Assembly: GCA_902825875.1 (NCBI GenBank)
Contig: CADECP010000040.1
Span: 1 to 35,777 of the forward strand
Source of the DNA: an uncultured Acidobacteriota bacterium
GTDB lineage: Bacteria; Acidobacteriota; Blastocatellia; RBC074
Reading direction: 5' to 3'
DNA length: 35,777 bases
Each line of letters starts with the position of its first letter. Positions within the stretch are counted from its first letter, which is position 1. A program made the translations under genes and the position numbers. Shown one piece after another: positions 17,815 through 26,680 of the stretch. The notes under the pieces were generated by a model. The model made no database searches, was not told the origin of the DNA, and was given only the letters and a program-made list of their open reading frames with translations.

Positions 17815-18774
17815 TCACTCAGCCACTTTCTGAAAAAACGATTCGACTTCCGCCAATTCTTCTGCGCTCAAACGAAACTCCATGCCGCCAATGACGCCGT
17901 TGACTTGTTCGGCATTACGCACACCGACAATCGCGCCGGTCACGACGGAATTGGCCAGCGCCCAAGCCAGAGCCGCTTCGCCTGCGGAACGATTATGCCG
18001 CTCAGCAATTTCTTTCAGCTTGTCGGCGATTTTCAGATTGCGGGTCAACAGCGGTTCTTGGAATTGCGGGCCGCGTCGCCGCCAGTCGTCTTCCGGCAGA
18101 TTTTCCACGCGCTCGCGTGTCATCGTGCCGGTCAGCAAGCCTGATCCCATCGGCGAATAGGCAATCACGCCGACGTTGTGAACCGCGCAAAACGGCAGAA
18201 CCTCGGTTTCGACTTCACGGCGAATCAGCGAATAGGGCGGTTGCAGCGAAGTGAGCGGCGCGATTTTCTGCGCGCGGCATAACTGTTCGGCGTTGAAGTT
18301 GGAAACGCCGATCCAGCGCACCTTGCCTTCTTCCTTCAACTTCGCCAACGTCCCCCAGCCTTCTTCCACGTCTTCGTCAGGTTCAGGCCAATGAATTTGA
18401 TACAGGTCAATCGTGTCCACCTTCAGCCGCCGCAAACTGTCTTCGCATTCGCGGCGGATGGAATCGGCTTTCAGGCGTTTGCCGATCTGCCGGTTTTCAT
18501 CCCAGACGCGGGCGCATTTGGTGAAGACGTAAGGCTTGTTCGATCTATCGGCGAGCGCTTTGGCCACGACTTCTTCCGAATGACCGAGGCCGTAAACCGC
18601 CGCCGTGTCTATCCAATTCATGCCGGCATCGAGCGCCGCGTGAATCGCCGCAATGGACTGGTTGTCGTCCTGATCGCTCCAGGCAAAAGCCCAGCCCGCG
18701 CCGCCCATCGCCCAGGCTCCAATTCCCAGTGGCGTCAATTGCAAATCGCTGTTTCCGAGTTGTTTGGTTTCCAT
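17815..18774 (-). CDS. Aldo/keto reductase
   Basis: An NADPH-dependent carbonyl reductase of the AKR superfamily, cytoplasmic, with 319 residues (normal length). The catalytic tetrad is complete: Asp56 (WIDTAAVYG), Tyr61, Lys86 (VFTKCAR) and His128 (YQIHWPEPD). VRWIGVSNFNAEQL and the C-terminal cofactor-phosphate region (GAIVGVRNAEQV) match the family. The fold begins at METKQLGNSDLQLTPLGIGAW, so the ATG at 18774 fits well. It is transcribed away from the TonB receptor gene, with a 262-base divergent gap. The substrate cannot be told from sequence. Confidence 0.94.
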   Translation of the reverse strand: METKQLGNSDLQLTPLGIGAWAMGGAGWAFAWSDQDDNQSIAAIHAALDAGMNWIDTAAVYGLGHSEEVVAKALADRSNKPYVFTKCARVWDENRQIGKRLKADSIRRECEDSLRRLKVDTIDLYQIHWPEPDEDVEEGWGTLAKLKEEGKVRWIGVSNFNAEQLCRAQKIAPLTSLQPPYSLIRREVETEVLPFCAVHNVGVIAYSPMGSGLLTGTMTRERVENLPEDDWRRRGPQFQEPLLTRNLKIADKLKEIAERHNRSAGEAALAWALANSVVTGAIVGVRNAEQVNGVIGGMEFRLSAEELAEVESFFQKVAE

Positions 18775-19036
18775 AAAGTTCCCAGATTTTGTTGGTTAAT
18801 GCTTGTTGGTGAATGTGAATACCGTGCCTATTCATTACTTCAAATTGGCGAATAAATGGCAAGCGGTTTACTGGAATTGCAACGATTCATCGCCCGTCCA
18901 AACCAGTCGCCGAGGTTTATTCGCCGTTCACAGTCTGATTTCTTCCGTTCATTGAAAACAAGAGGAGAAGTAATTTTATTGCCTGTACCGTACCGGCTTT
19001 CCATCACCAAACCCATTCGAACAAAAAAGGATATTG

Positions 19037-21430
19037 ATGCTGCGAACGATTTTTCTTTTCCTCATTTCGCTGATTCCTGTGGTGTCGGCTTTCGGGCAAA
19101 CAACCGCAACGATCAAAGGGCGCGTAACGAATTCGGAAGGCAAAGGCCTGCCTGGAATCACCGCCAGGCTTGAAGGCGCGGATGTCAGCGCCAACACAAA
19201 CTCTGAAGGTGAGTTTTCGCTGACGGGCCTGGCCGCTGGCAATTACGAACTGGTGATTTCCGGCGGCGGATATGTGCCGCAACAACGAACGGTCGAAATC
19301 AAAACGGACGAAACGCCGACGCTGGAATTCCGATTGGAGCGTGTGCGCGCTTCGGTGGATGTGGTTGCCGATCTGGCTGAATACCGCGTGGAAGAAATGA
19401 CCACGGCCACGCGCACCACGGCGCGATTGATTGATCTGCCGCAATCGGTGCAGGTGTTTCCCAACCAATTGATCGAAGACCGCGCCATCACCGAAGGCAA
19501 CGACCTGTTCCGCAACATCAGCGGCATCAATCAAAACACTTACAGCGCCATGACTTTTCGCGGCTTCACGCAGCGCGAGATTTTGTATAACGGCGCGCGC
19601 GGCAATCCCTTCGGTTCGCTGGACGGCGATGTCGCCAATTCCGGTTTCAGCACTTCGCAAATTCGCCTGACGAACATTCAGCGCGTCGAAGTGCTGAAAG
19701 GCCCAGTCTCGGCGCTCTACGGCGCGGGCGAAGCCGGCGGCTTAATCAATTACGTCACCAAAAAACCGAAGGAAGTGACGGACGGCGAAGTGCAAATCCG
19801 TTTCGGCAACTTCGGCCAGAAATACGTCAGCGGCGAATTGACAGGCCCAGTCACTGACAAACTGCTTTATCGCGGCGCGGTTTATTTTGAAGACCGCGAG
19901 AGTTTTCGCCGCTTTGCCAATTTGGATCGCCGCCCCGAAGCGCGCAATTACGACGCGGTCGGCAATTTGTTGTGGCGTCCGCGCGAACGGCATCGGTTCG
20001 GCGTGGAATACGAATTCATCAAACAGGAACTGCCCGGCCAGCGTTTGCGCGGCGTGCCGGTGGACGCCGCCGGAAACTTTTTGACGGACATTGAATGGAC
20101 GGCGAACGAGCCGACGGATTTCATCAAGCTGGACGCGCACGTTTTCCAATTCCGAGGCGATCACGAATTCGGGCAGGCGTGGTCGGCCAATTACACGCTG
20201 CGTTATCTGGATTACGAGCGCGCCGAAAACTATCACGAACCGCGCGGACTGAACGCCGCCACCGCCACAGGGCGAACGATGCGCCGCGAATTCCGCGATC
20301 AATTCCGCTCGAATCAAGACTGGAGTGTTGTCGGCAACATCGTCAAAACGGCGACCACGGGCGGCGTCATTCACAACTTGCTATTCGGCGCGGAATACGC
20401 GGCGCAGGATCACATCTTTCGTTCCGGGCGCGTGCGCGAACGCGAAGTGGCGGGCGGCGTTGTGCCCGCGATTGATTTGTTCAATCCGGTCTACGGTCTG
20501 ACCAGTCAGCGCAATTACAACATCACCAGCTTCGCCACGGACACAGCCGACACCGGGCGCGCGGGTTTTTACGCGCAGGATCAAATCGTTTTCAACCGAT
20601 ATTTTCAGGTGCTGGCCAGTGGGCGCGTGGATCGTTACAACGATGAAGGTTTTTCCGGCGTGCAGTTGAAAGGCGACGGCACCTTCGCTTCCGGGCGCGT
20701 CGGCGCGGTCGTCAAACCCATCGAACAGCTTTCGTTTTACGCCAGCGCGGCCAACAGCTTCATCCGCCCGCCCGTGCTTTCCCAAGCGCCGGGCGCCAAC
20801 GGCCCGCACGACCCTGAAACCGGCGTGCAGTTTGAAGCCGGAGCCAAAGCTGAGTTGTTGAATCGCAAACTGTTTCTTTCCACGGCGGTGTTCAACATCA
20901 ACAAGGAAAACGTGTTGCGTCCCGATCCGAACTTCGGCCCGTCGGGCAACAACTTCAACGCCGTGCTGGCCACCGGCGCGGCGCGTTCGCGCGGCGTGGA
21001 ATTCAACGTTGAAGGCTTTTTCACGCGCGCCTGGTACGTGGCATTCAACTACGCTTTCGTCAGCACGCGCATTACCAAAGACCCCACGGCGTCATTGATC
21101 GGCCAACCGCTGGCCAACGCTCCGCGCCACACGACTGGATTGTTCACTCGTTACAACATCACTGAACGCACGGGCATCGGCTTGGGCGTTGAACAGGCAG
21201 GAGATCGTGTTGAACCGTTTGCGGGCATTCGCGCTGACGGCTACGCGATTCTTGATCTGAGCTTTTACCAGCAACTTACCAATCTGGCTCGGTTGCAATT
21301 GCAGGTGATGAACGTGACCAACGAACGCTACGCCGTCAGTTCGCTGTTTGCCGCTCGCGCGGGGAACTTTCCCGGCCAACCGCGCGCCTTCGTGGTGACG
21401 CTGGCATTGACGCCTTTTCGCAAGCGATGA
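19037..21430 (+). CDS. TonB-dependent siderophore-type receptor
   Basis: An outer-membrane gated channel that imports ferric siderophores or similar ligands using TonB energy. The ATG at 19037 (797 residues) follows AAAAGGA. An overlapping TTG one codon earlier is less likely. A signal peptide (to about 20) is followed by a carboxypeptidase-regulatory-like beta-sandwich (23-103), the plug (about 118-245; DLPQSVQVFPNQLIED, MTFRGFTQREILYNG, RVEVLKGPVSALYGAGEAGG, NYVTKKP) and the beta barrel, ending in a typical aromatic/hydrophobic strand (AFVVTLALTPFRKR). Motifs are those of the siderophore receptor group. Its stop overlaps the start of the acyltransferase-like gene by ATGA. No clear Fur box was found upstream. 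Confidence 0.93.
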   Translation: MLRTIFLFLISLIPVVSAFGQTTATIKGRVTNSEGKGLPGITARLEGADVSANTNSEGEFSLTGLAAGNYELVISGGGYVPQQRTVEIKTDETPTLEFRLERVRASVDVVADLAEYRVEEMTTATRTTARLIDLPQSVQVFPNQLIEDRAITEGNDLFRNISGINQNTYSAMTFRGFTQREILYNGARGNPFGSLDGDVANSGFSTSQIRLTNIQRVEVLKGPVSALYGAGEAGGLINYVTKKPKEVTDGEVQIRFGNFGQKYVSGELTGPVTDKLLYRGAVYFEDRESFRRFANLDRRPEARNYDAVGNLLWRPRERHRFGVEYEFIKQELPGQRLRGVPVDAAGNFLTDIEWTANEPTDFIKLDAHVFQFRGDHEFGQAWSANYTLRYLDYERAENYHEPRGLNAATATGRTMRREFRDQFRSNQDWSVVGNIVKTATTGGVIHNLLFGAEYAAQDHIFRSGRVREREVAGGVVPAIDLFNPVYGLTSQRNYNITSFATDTADTGRAGFYAQDQIVFNRYFQVLASGRVDRYNDEGFSGVQLKGDGTFASGRVGAVVKPIEQLSFYASAANSFIRPPVLSQAPGANGPHDPETGVQFEAGAKAELLNRKLFLSTAVFNINKENVLRPDPNFGPSGNNFNAVLATGAARSRGVEFNVEGFFTRAWYVAFNYAFVSTRITKDPTASLIGQPLANAPRHTTGLFTRYNITERTGIGLGVEQAGDRVEPFAGIRADGYAILDLSFYQQLTNLARLQLQVMNVTNERYAVSSLFAARAGNFPGQPRAFVVTLALTPFRKR

Positions 21431-22599
21431 AATCAAATTCAACTCGCATTGAATCCATAGACTTGCTGCGCGGCGTGGTCATGATCCTGATGGTCATTGA
21501 CCACGTCCGCGAATACGCCAATCTGCCCGGCGTTGGCGATCCTGTGGATATTTCGCAAACCAGTCCATCGCTGTTTTTCACGCGCTGGATTTCGCATTTC
21601 TGCGCGCCGGTTTTTGTATTGCTGGCGGGAGTTTCGGCGCGAATGGTTGGCGCGAAATTGCGAGACACTTCGGCGTTATCGTCTTACCTGCTCAAACGCG
21701 GGTTGGTCTTGATCCTACTGGAATTCACCGTGGTGGATTTTTCGTGGAAGTTCAACTGGGGCTGGCCGCTGTTTTTTATGCAGGTGATTTGGGCGCTTGG
21801 CGCGGGAATGGTCTTGCTGGCGGCGTTGGTGCATTTGCCCGCGCGCGTCATCGGCATCATCGGGGCGGTGATTGTTTTCGGCCACAACCTGCTTGATGGA
21901 ATCAGCTTCGCGCCCGGCACGGCGGCGTTTTACCTGTGGTCAATCCTTCATCAGAAAAACGTCTTGCCGCTGTTTGGCGGTTATTCGGTGCGGACGACTT
22001 ATCCGTTGATTCCACTGGTCGGCGTGATGGCTTTGGGATATTGCCTGGGCGCGTTGTTCGTCGCGGATGCCTCCGCTGAAAAACGCAAACGCATGCTTTG
22101 GCGACTGGGCGGCGCGGCGACCGCGCTGTTCGTCGTGTTGCGTGTGTTTAACCTTTACGGGGAGCAGAACCCTTTCGCGCTGCAAGCCGACGCGGCGCAT
22201 ACGCTGATGGCGCTGGGCAACGTGACCAAGTATCCGACTTCGTTGCAGTTCCTGCTGATGACGCTAGGCCCGGCAATGTTGGCGTTGGCGGCCTTTGAAC
22301 CTTTGCGCGGCGCGTGGCGGAAACCGCTGCTGATTTTCGGGCGCACGCCGATGTTTTATTACATCGCGCATTTGTACCTGCTGCACGCGCTGGGATTGAC
22401 GATGGCTTTGGCGGCGGGACATTCGTGGGCGGAGTTTGATTTCAAAACAAAAATTACCGGGATGCCTGTGACGTTCGGCTTTTCATTGTGGGGCGTGTAT
22501 CTGTTTTCGGCGGCAACGATCATTCTGCTTTATCCGGCGTGCCGCTGGTACGACGGTTGGCGGCGGCGAAGCTCTTCATTGATTGCGCGATACATTTAG
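21427..22599 (+). CDS. Polytopic COG3503/DUF1624-like membrane acyltransferase
   Basis: The 390-residue inner-membrane protein has about ten hydrophobic segments and resembles the heparan-alpha-glucosaminide N-acetyltransferase catalytic domain family (DUF1624/YeiB-like). Seen motifs: RIESIDLLRGVVMILMVIDH at the N-terminus, SHFCAPVFVLLAGVSARM near 56-73, and FGRTPMFYYIAHLYLLHALG later. The conserved histidines (His26, His57) are in the usual places. Related proteins move acyl groups across the membrane onto sugars. The substrate here is unknown. The ATGA overlap with the TonB receptor indicates coupled translation, so the two probably serve one process. Confidence 0.85.
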   Translation: MKSNSTRIESIDLLRGVVMILMVIDHVREYANLPGVGDPVDISQTSPSLFFTRWISHFCAPVFVLLAGVSARMVGAKLRDTSALSSYLLKRGLVLILLEFTVVDFSWKFNWGWPLFFMQVIWALGAGMVLLAALVHLPARVIGIIGAVIVFGHNLLDGISFAPGTAAFYLWSILHQKNVLPLFGGYSVRTTYPLIPLVGVMALGYCLGALFVADASAEKRKRMLWRLGGAATALFVVLRVFNLYGEQNPFALQADAAHTLMALGNVTKYPTSLQFLLMTLGPAMLALAAFEPLRGAWRKPLLIFGRTPMFYYIAHLYLLHALGLTMALAAGHSWAEFDFKTKITGMPVTFGFSLWGVYLFSAATIILLYPACRWYDGWRRRSSSLIARYI

Positions 22600-23886
22600 C
22601 TGATTTGCGCGCGCAGCTTCTTCAGCTTCTTTGCGCGCCAAGCCTTCGCGTCCATCGTAACTGATGAATTTCGGCAGCAGCACGGCCAGCACGCCGGAAC
22701 CGAGCACGCACATCACGCCGCCGGAAACGACTGAAAAACCTAAACCGAATCGCGCCGCGACCAAACCGGCTTCGGCGTTGCCCAGGTACGGCCCGGTCAG
22801 ATAGCTGATCATTTCAATTCCGGCCAGCCGTCCGCGCATGTGGTCTGGAATGGTTTGATTCCAAATGGTCATGCGAAACACGCCGCTGACCGCATCCGCC
22901 GCTCCGGCCAGAGCCAAAAACAACAGCGCCAACCACAAACTGCCGACCAATCCAAAAACGACAATAGCCACTCCCCACAACGTAGCCGCAATCGTCACAG
23001 CCAAACCGTGTCTGTGAATCTTGTTTGTCCAACCCGAAGTCAGCGACACCGCCAGTGCGCCCACCGCCGGCATTGCGTAAAACAATCCGACGGACGCGCC
23101 GCCGAAACTTTCCGCAATGGCCGGAAACAGCGCGATGGGCATGCCGAAAAACATGGCGTTGATATCTATCAGATAAGTGCCCAACAGTTCCTGGCGGCTG
23201 CGCGCGTATTTCAAGCCTTCGACGACGGAGCGCAAATTTGGTCTTTCGTCGTCGTCCAGCTTCGCAGGCATTGGCACGGATCGAATCAGCAACAGCGCCA
23301 AAATTGAAACGACAAAAGTCGTCGCATCAATCGCAAAAGCGACCGCCGCGCCGAAACTCGCGGCAATCAATCCGGCCAGAGCCGGGCCGACGATGTAACT
23401 AAAACTGCCGCGAAACATGCTCAGCGAAGCGACCGCTGGGATTTGTTCCGGCTTCACCAGTCGCGGTGTCAGCGCCTCCAGCGCCGGGCGATGCACGCCG
23501 TTCAGCGCCGCAAACAGCGCCGCCACAGCAAACAACACCCACACGCGCGGTTGAGGCGACAACGCATTCGCTACCAGTAAACCGCAACAAACAATCAAAC
23601 CGAGTTCGGCAACGACGATCAAGCGTCGCCGGTCAACAAAATCCGCCAGCGCGCCGCCGACAAAAGCCATCACCAACATCGGCACGAATTCGGCCAATCC
23701 CAGCATGCCCACGGCGAAATTCGATTTCGTCAGTTGGTACATCTGCCACGGCAACACCACGTAGCTGATGGACGAACCGAACGCCGAGACAAATTGCCCA
23801 ATGAACAACAATCGGAAATCGCGCGATGCACGCAGTGGGGTCAAATCAATCGCCAGCGCATTGAAGATGTTTTTTTTAGAACCCAT
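22576..23886 (-). CDS. MFS exporter, EntS-like
   Basis: A 436-residue major-facilitator transporter with about twelve helices. It resembles the EntS/MFS_3 group (enterobactin exporter and related efflux proteins): LTPLRASRDFRLLFIGQFVS at the N-terminus, GGALADFVDRRRLIVVAELG as the loop 2-3 motif, and the half-repeat around GLKYARSRQELLGTYLIDIN. The last 24 bases overlap the 3' end of the acyltransferase-like gene on the other strand. The neighbouring siderophore-type receptor makes metallophore export or drug efflux plausible, but the substrate is inference. The ATG at 23886 has no good Shine-Dalgarno sequence. Confidence 0.88.
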   Translation of the reverse strand: MGSKKNIFNALAIDLTPLRASRDFRLLFIGQFVSAFGSSISYVVLPWQMYQLTKSNFAVGMLGLAEFVPMLVMAFVGGALADFVDRRRLIVVAELGLIVCCGLLVANALSPQPRVWVLFAVAALFAALNGVHRPALEALTPRLVKPEQIPAVASLSMFRGSFSYIVGPALAGLIAASFGAAVAFAIDATTFVVSILALLLIRSVPMPAKLDDDERPNLRSVVEGLKYARSRQELLGTYLIDINAMFFGMPIALFPAIAESFGGASVGLFYAMPAVGALAVSLTSGWTNKIHRHGLAVTIAATLWGVAIVVFGLVGSLWLALLFLALAGAADAVSGVFRMTIWNQTIPDHMRGRLAGIEMISYLTGPYLGNAEAGLVAARFGLGFSVVSGGVMCVLGSGVLAVLLPKFISYDGREGLARKEAEEAARANQLNVSRNQ

Positions 23887-23909
23887 ATCTAAATCTGTTT
23901 GAAATGAGG

Positions 23910-23950
23910 TGCTGTACCTTGCAGGAGATATTCGAAATGCAGATACAGCA
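23910..23950. promoter_or_regulatory. Inverted repeat upstream of the MFS gene
   Basis: TGCTGTA (23910-23916) and TACAGCA (23944-23950) are perfect 7-bp arms 27 bases apart, with weaker internal symmetry (TTGCA and TGCAG). It lies 24 bases upstream of the MFS ATG and may be an operator. Confidence 0.35.
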
Positions 23951-24008
23951 TCAAATGAAACATTATTTGGATGTGCCTAAGTCAAAGCAGAAAGCTTTTA
24001 GACAGGGT

Positions 24009-24037
24009 TGCCAGGATTTTTTTAGGATGAACAGGAT
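24009..24037. repeat. ATCCTG-type degenerate repeat
   Basis: Read on the minus strand the segment contains AATCCTGTTCATCCTAAAAA and then AATCCTGG, a string of ATCCTG-like units. A similar string (CTATCCTGTATTGTCCTGTT) occurs at 32587-32606. Both are intergenic. Confidence 0.4.
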
Positions 24038-24089
24038 TCAAATCTAGCCGAAACGCCGTAAACAAATATCTGTTTCGGTTCATTCAGTT

Positions 24090-25271
24090 TTAAGCCAACG
24101 CTTGATCGAAATCGCGCAGCAAATCGGTTTCGTCTTCCAACCCGACGGAAATTCGCACCAGTCCATCGTTGATTCCCGTGGCGGCGCGTTGTTCCGCCGA
24201 CAACTGCAAACTCCACATCGAAGCCGGATGCACGACCAGCGTTTCAAACCCGCCCAAACTGGCCGCGCGCACGCCGAGTTTCAACGACGACATCAACTTG
24301 TCTGCCGCCGAATACCCGCCACGCAATTCCACGCTCAGCATTCCCGTGAAGCCCGTCATTTGCGAATTGGCCAGTTCAAACTGCGGATGCGATTCCAAGC
24401 CGGGATAGTACACACGCGCGACTTTCTGGTGCGTCTCGAAAAATTTGGCCAGCGCCAGCGCATTTTGGTTGTGGCGTTCGACGCGCAAACCCAGAGTTCG
24501 CAAACCACGCAACAACAACCAGGCGTCGAACGGGCTGAGCGCGGCTCCGGCGACCAAGGCGAATCGCCAGACTCGCTCCAGCAAATCTTTATTACCGACC
24601 ATCGTTCCGGCGGTCACGTCGTGATGGCCGCCGATGTATTTCGTCGCGCTGTGAATGACAGCGTCAATGCCCAGTTCCAACGGACGCTGATTGATCGGTG
24701 TGGCAAAGGTGTTGTCGCAAATTGTCGTCAGGTTGTGCGCTTTGGCCAGTTCAACGATGAAGCGCAGATCGGTCAATTGCATCAACGGATTGACCGGCGT
24801 TTCGACGTAAATCAGTTTGGTGTTGGGCTGCACGGCTGCGGCGAATTCGGCATTGTTGGTTTGATCCACGAAACTGACTTCGATGCCCCAACGCGGCAGG
24901 ATGTCTTTCAACAAAGTCGTCGCTCCGGCGTAATGATTTCGCTGGGCGATGACGTGGTCGCCGGAGTTCAACTGGCTGGCGATGGCAGAAAAAATTGCGC
25001 CCATTCCCGAACCGAAGACCAGCGCCAGTTCGCCGCCTTCCAGTTCGGCCAGCGTCTGTTCGACCATCGCGTGGTTTGGATTGCCGTACCGTGTATAAAA
25101 CTCCTGCGGTTTGGTGGCGACGGCGATTTCGGCAAACTCTTCGGCAGTTTCGGCTCCGAAAGTGGTGGTTTGCCAGATCGGCGGGCTGATGGCGGTCGTG
25201 CGATTCAGTTCTTTGGCGGCGTATACCGCCTTGGTTTGCATGCCTTCCAAATCGAATTTTTCTTTTGCCAT
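24090..25271 (-). CDS. Cystathionine gamma-synthase/lyase-type PLP enzyme
   Basis: A trans-sulfuration enzyme (Cys/Met metabolism, fold-type I PLP) of 393 residues, cytoplasmic. The PLP lysine is Lys211 in [12 protein letters not shown]. The phosphate-binding motif is FGSGMGAI (around 86-93), the Tyr/Arg motif is [15 protein letters not shown] (59-72), and the cofactor-stacking and Asp region is [10 protein letters not shown]...CDNTFATP. The C-terminal [15 protein letters not shown] is typical. Cystathionine gamma-synthase, gamma-lyase, O-acetylhomoserine sulfhydrylase and methionine gamma-lyase cannot be separated safely by eye. It follows an ACT-domain gene, separated by a long palindromic repeat. 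A CCGAAAC/GTTTCGG hairpin lies past the stop. Confidence 0.93.
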   Translation of the reverse strand: MAKEKFDLEGMQTKAVYAAKELNRTTAISPPIWQTTTFGAETAEEFAEIAVATKPQEFYTRYGNPNHAMVEQTLAELEGGELALVFGSGMGAIFSAIASQLNSGDHVIAQRNHYAGATTLLKDILPRWGIEVSFVDQTNNAEFAAAVQPNTKLIYVETPVNPLMQLTDLRFIVELAKAHNLTTICDNTFATPINQRPLELGIDAVIHSATKYIGGHHDVTAGTMVGNKDLLERVWRFALVAGAALSPFDAWLLLRGLRTLGLRVERHNQNALALAKFFETHQKVARVYYPGLESHPQFELANSQMTGFTGMLSVELRGGYSAADKLMSSLKLGVRAASLGGFETLVVHPASMWSLQLSAEQRAATGINDGLVRISVGLEDETDLLRDFDQALA

Positions 25272-25283
25272 TGGTAATGGGTT

Positions 25284-25375
25284 GGTACGGAACCGGGAGC
25301 GGTAGCGACCGGGTGGTTTTGTGATATGCGTGCTCCGAAATCAACCGGTCGCTACCGCTCCCGGTTCTGCACCAG
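25284..25375. repeat. 92-bp palindromic repeat, copy 1 (intergenic)
   Basis: AACCGGGAGCGG... (25291-25312) and its perfect 22-base reverse complement (25345-25366) form the core, with imperfect pairing continuing inward (GTGGTTTTG opposite CGAAATCAA). The ends read GGTACGG and CTGCACCAG. A second copy with the same ends and core lies inside the DUF969 gene (30098-30183). It occupies the gap between the ACT-domain and PLP-enzyme genes and could fold into a strong hairpin in their mRNA. Confidence 0.9.
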
Positions 25376-25377
25376 TG

Positions 25378-25803
25378 TTAGTGTTGTGAAAGATGTGTGT
25401 ATTGCAGCGTCATCAACGCCTGTTTGACGGCGACAACAGCGGCGTCGAATTGCGCTTCGTGAACCAGCACAGCGTCGGTGCTGTAAGTCGAAACGCTCAA
25501 AATGCTGATGTCGGCTTCGGCCAATGCTCGACTGATTTCGGCGATGAAACCGACGACGGAAAAATCCAGGAAGGTGTCGAAACGGATCATTCGCCAATCG
25601 CCGCGCGCCCGCGCGCCGGGAAAGCGGTCGGCAATCTGTTGCCAATGATTTTCGGCAATCATCAACGTGATTTCCTGCTTGTCGCGGATCAACGAAACGA
25701 AATCATCGGTTTCCAGCAAACATCCAACCGCCGCGCGGTATTGTTCCAGCGGCAAGCTCGCCACGGCATATCGGGTTTCAGGAAGATACAGTTGAATTGC
25801 CAT
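25378..25803 (-). CDS. ACT-domain protein
   Basis: A 141-residue cytoplasmic protein. The N-terminal half ([20 protein letters not shown]) precedes an ACT-type ligand-binding domain at about 60-130: [20 protein letters not shown] then [20 protein letters not shown]. It belongs to the group of small ACT proteins related to CASTOR-like sensors that bind amino acids. The ligand is unknown. The ATG at 25803 is four bases after the cyclase-family stop, suggesting coupling. Its place before a Cys/Met enzyme gene makes amino-acid sensing plausible, but that is inference. Confidence 0.78.
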   Translation of the reverse strand: MAIQLYLPETRYAVASLPLEQYRAAVGCLLETDDFVSLIRDKQEITLMIAENHWQQIADRFPGARARGDWRMIRFDTFLDFSVVGFIAEISRALAEADISILSVSTYSTDAVLVHEAQFDAAVVAVKQALMTLQYTHLSQH

Positions 25804-25807
25804 AAGG

Positions 25808-26470
25808 TTATTCAATCACGGCGTAGGCTCTGACGGGGAATGTCCCTACGCCGCGAAATTTGACCGGTGCGGCGTGAAAACGAAATCCCGTTAGCGGCAG
25901 TTTGTCCAGATTGCACAGATGTTCGGCGATGGGAATGCCCGCGCCGAGCAAGACTGTGTGCGCCGGACGTTGGCCGTCGTTCATATCGTCAATGTTGACC
26001 GAATCAATGCCGACCAGAGCGATTTCGGCGGCAACTAAAAACTCGGCGGCTACGCGCGTCAAAAAAGGAGCCTCTTTGCCGTACTGCTCCATTCGCCAGT
26101 ACGCATCCCAGCCGGTGCGAATCAGCACGGCACGGTTTTTCAGCGCGAGGTTTTGAAACTGGTCAACGTCAATCGCACGGCTGGTTCGCCGAGAGGCATC
26201 AATTACCAGCCCTTCCAGATCGGCCAACCGTTCCAACGGCAGCGAAGCCAGATCGCCGCCTTCGGCAAACCGATGAAACGGCGCGTCCACGTATGTTCCG
26301 GTGTTGGCGATCATTTCGATGCGCCCGATCTGAAACGTCGTGCCTTCGGAATATCTGCCGGGCGCAGCGTCGCGGCTCAAGTAATCGGAAATGGCCGGAA
26401 CAGGCAAGCCGGGATAGGTGACCATCCCGGCTTCAATTTCGTGGCTTACGTCAATTAAATTTCGTGACAT
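25808..26470 (-). CDS. Cyclase-family hydrolase with altered metal motif
   Basis: A 220-residue member of the cyclase/kynurenine formamidase-like family (PF04199). The family signature HxGTHxDxPxH appears as [14 protein letters not shown]. Both metal-binding histidines are replaced (Asn56 and Tyr60), while Asp62 and His66 remain. The later ligands, His171 (RPAHTVLL) and Glu183 (IAEHLCNL), are present. The start [21 protein letters not shown] is typical. It may use one metal, bind another metal, or act on a different substrate. It is not clearly KynB. It lies six bases after the DUF2283 gene and four before the ACT gene. Confidence 0.83.
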   Translation of the reverse strand: MSRNLIDVSHEIEAGMVTYPGLPVPAISDYLSRDAAPGRYSEGTTFQIGRIEMIANTGTYVDAPFHRFAEGGDLASLPLERLADLEGLVIDASRRTSRAIDVDQFQNLALKNRAVLIRTGWDAYWRMEQYGKEAPFLTRVAAEFLVAAEIALVGIDSVNIDDMNDGQRPAHTVLLGAGIPIAEHLCNLDKLPLTGFRFHAAPVKFRGVGTFPVRAYAVIE

Positions 26471-26476
26471 TTCGCT

Positions 26477-26680
26477 TCAATACGCGGACTCGAATTGCAG
26501 AACGCGAAGCTTTTCGATTTGGGCGCGGGCGCTCAGGTTCAGAAATTCGACTCCAACCACCTGGCCGCGTTCGTCGTAATCCAGAATTACACCCGGCTGC
26601 ACTTCTTCCGATTCGACAATGGCCGATTCATCCAATCGCAGATAAAGCGTGTCAGTTTCCTTGTCTATTTTCAGCCTCAT
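26477..26680 (-). CDS. DUF2283 protein, possible antitoxin
   Basis: A 67-residue acidic protein of the DUF2283 family: MRLKIDKETDTLYLRLDESA then VQPGVILDYDERGQVVGVEF. The start ATG overlaps the DUF4258 stop as ATGA. Small DUF2283 proteins commonly follow DUF4258 or similar RelE-fold partners, and such pairs have been proposed as toxin-antitoxin modules. The antitoxin role is inference. Confidence 0.82.
   Translation of the reverse strand: MRLKIDKETDTLYLRLDESAIVESEEVQPGVILDYDERGQVVGVEFLNLSARAQIEKLRVLQFESAY

Noticed and set aside
18980..19002. Third copy of the GGTACGG palindromic repeat
   Set aside because: Only about ten bases (CCGTACCGG) resemble the repeat end. The arms are absent.
18775..19036. 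Fur box upstream of the TonB receptor
   Set aside because: I found only weak AT-rich symmetry (TATTC...GAATA) and nothing close to the 19-bp Fur consensus.
24102..25277. 391-codon plus-strand frame opposite the PLP enzyme
   Set aside because: The minus-strand reading is an unmistakable PLP enzyme. The antisense product is Arg/Gln/His-rich with no domain.
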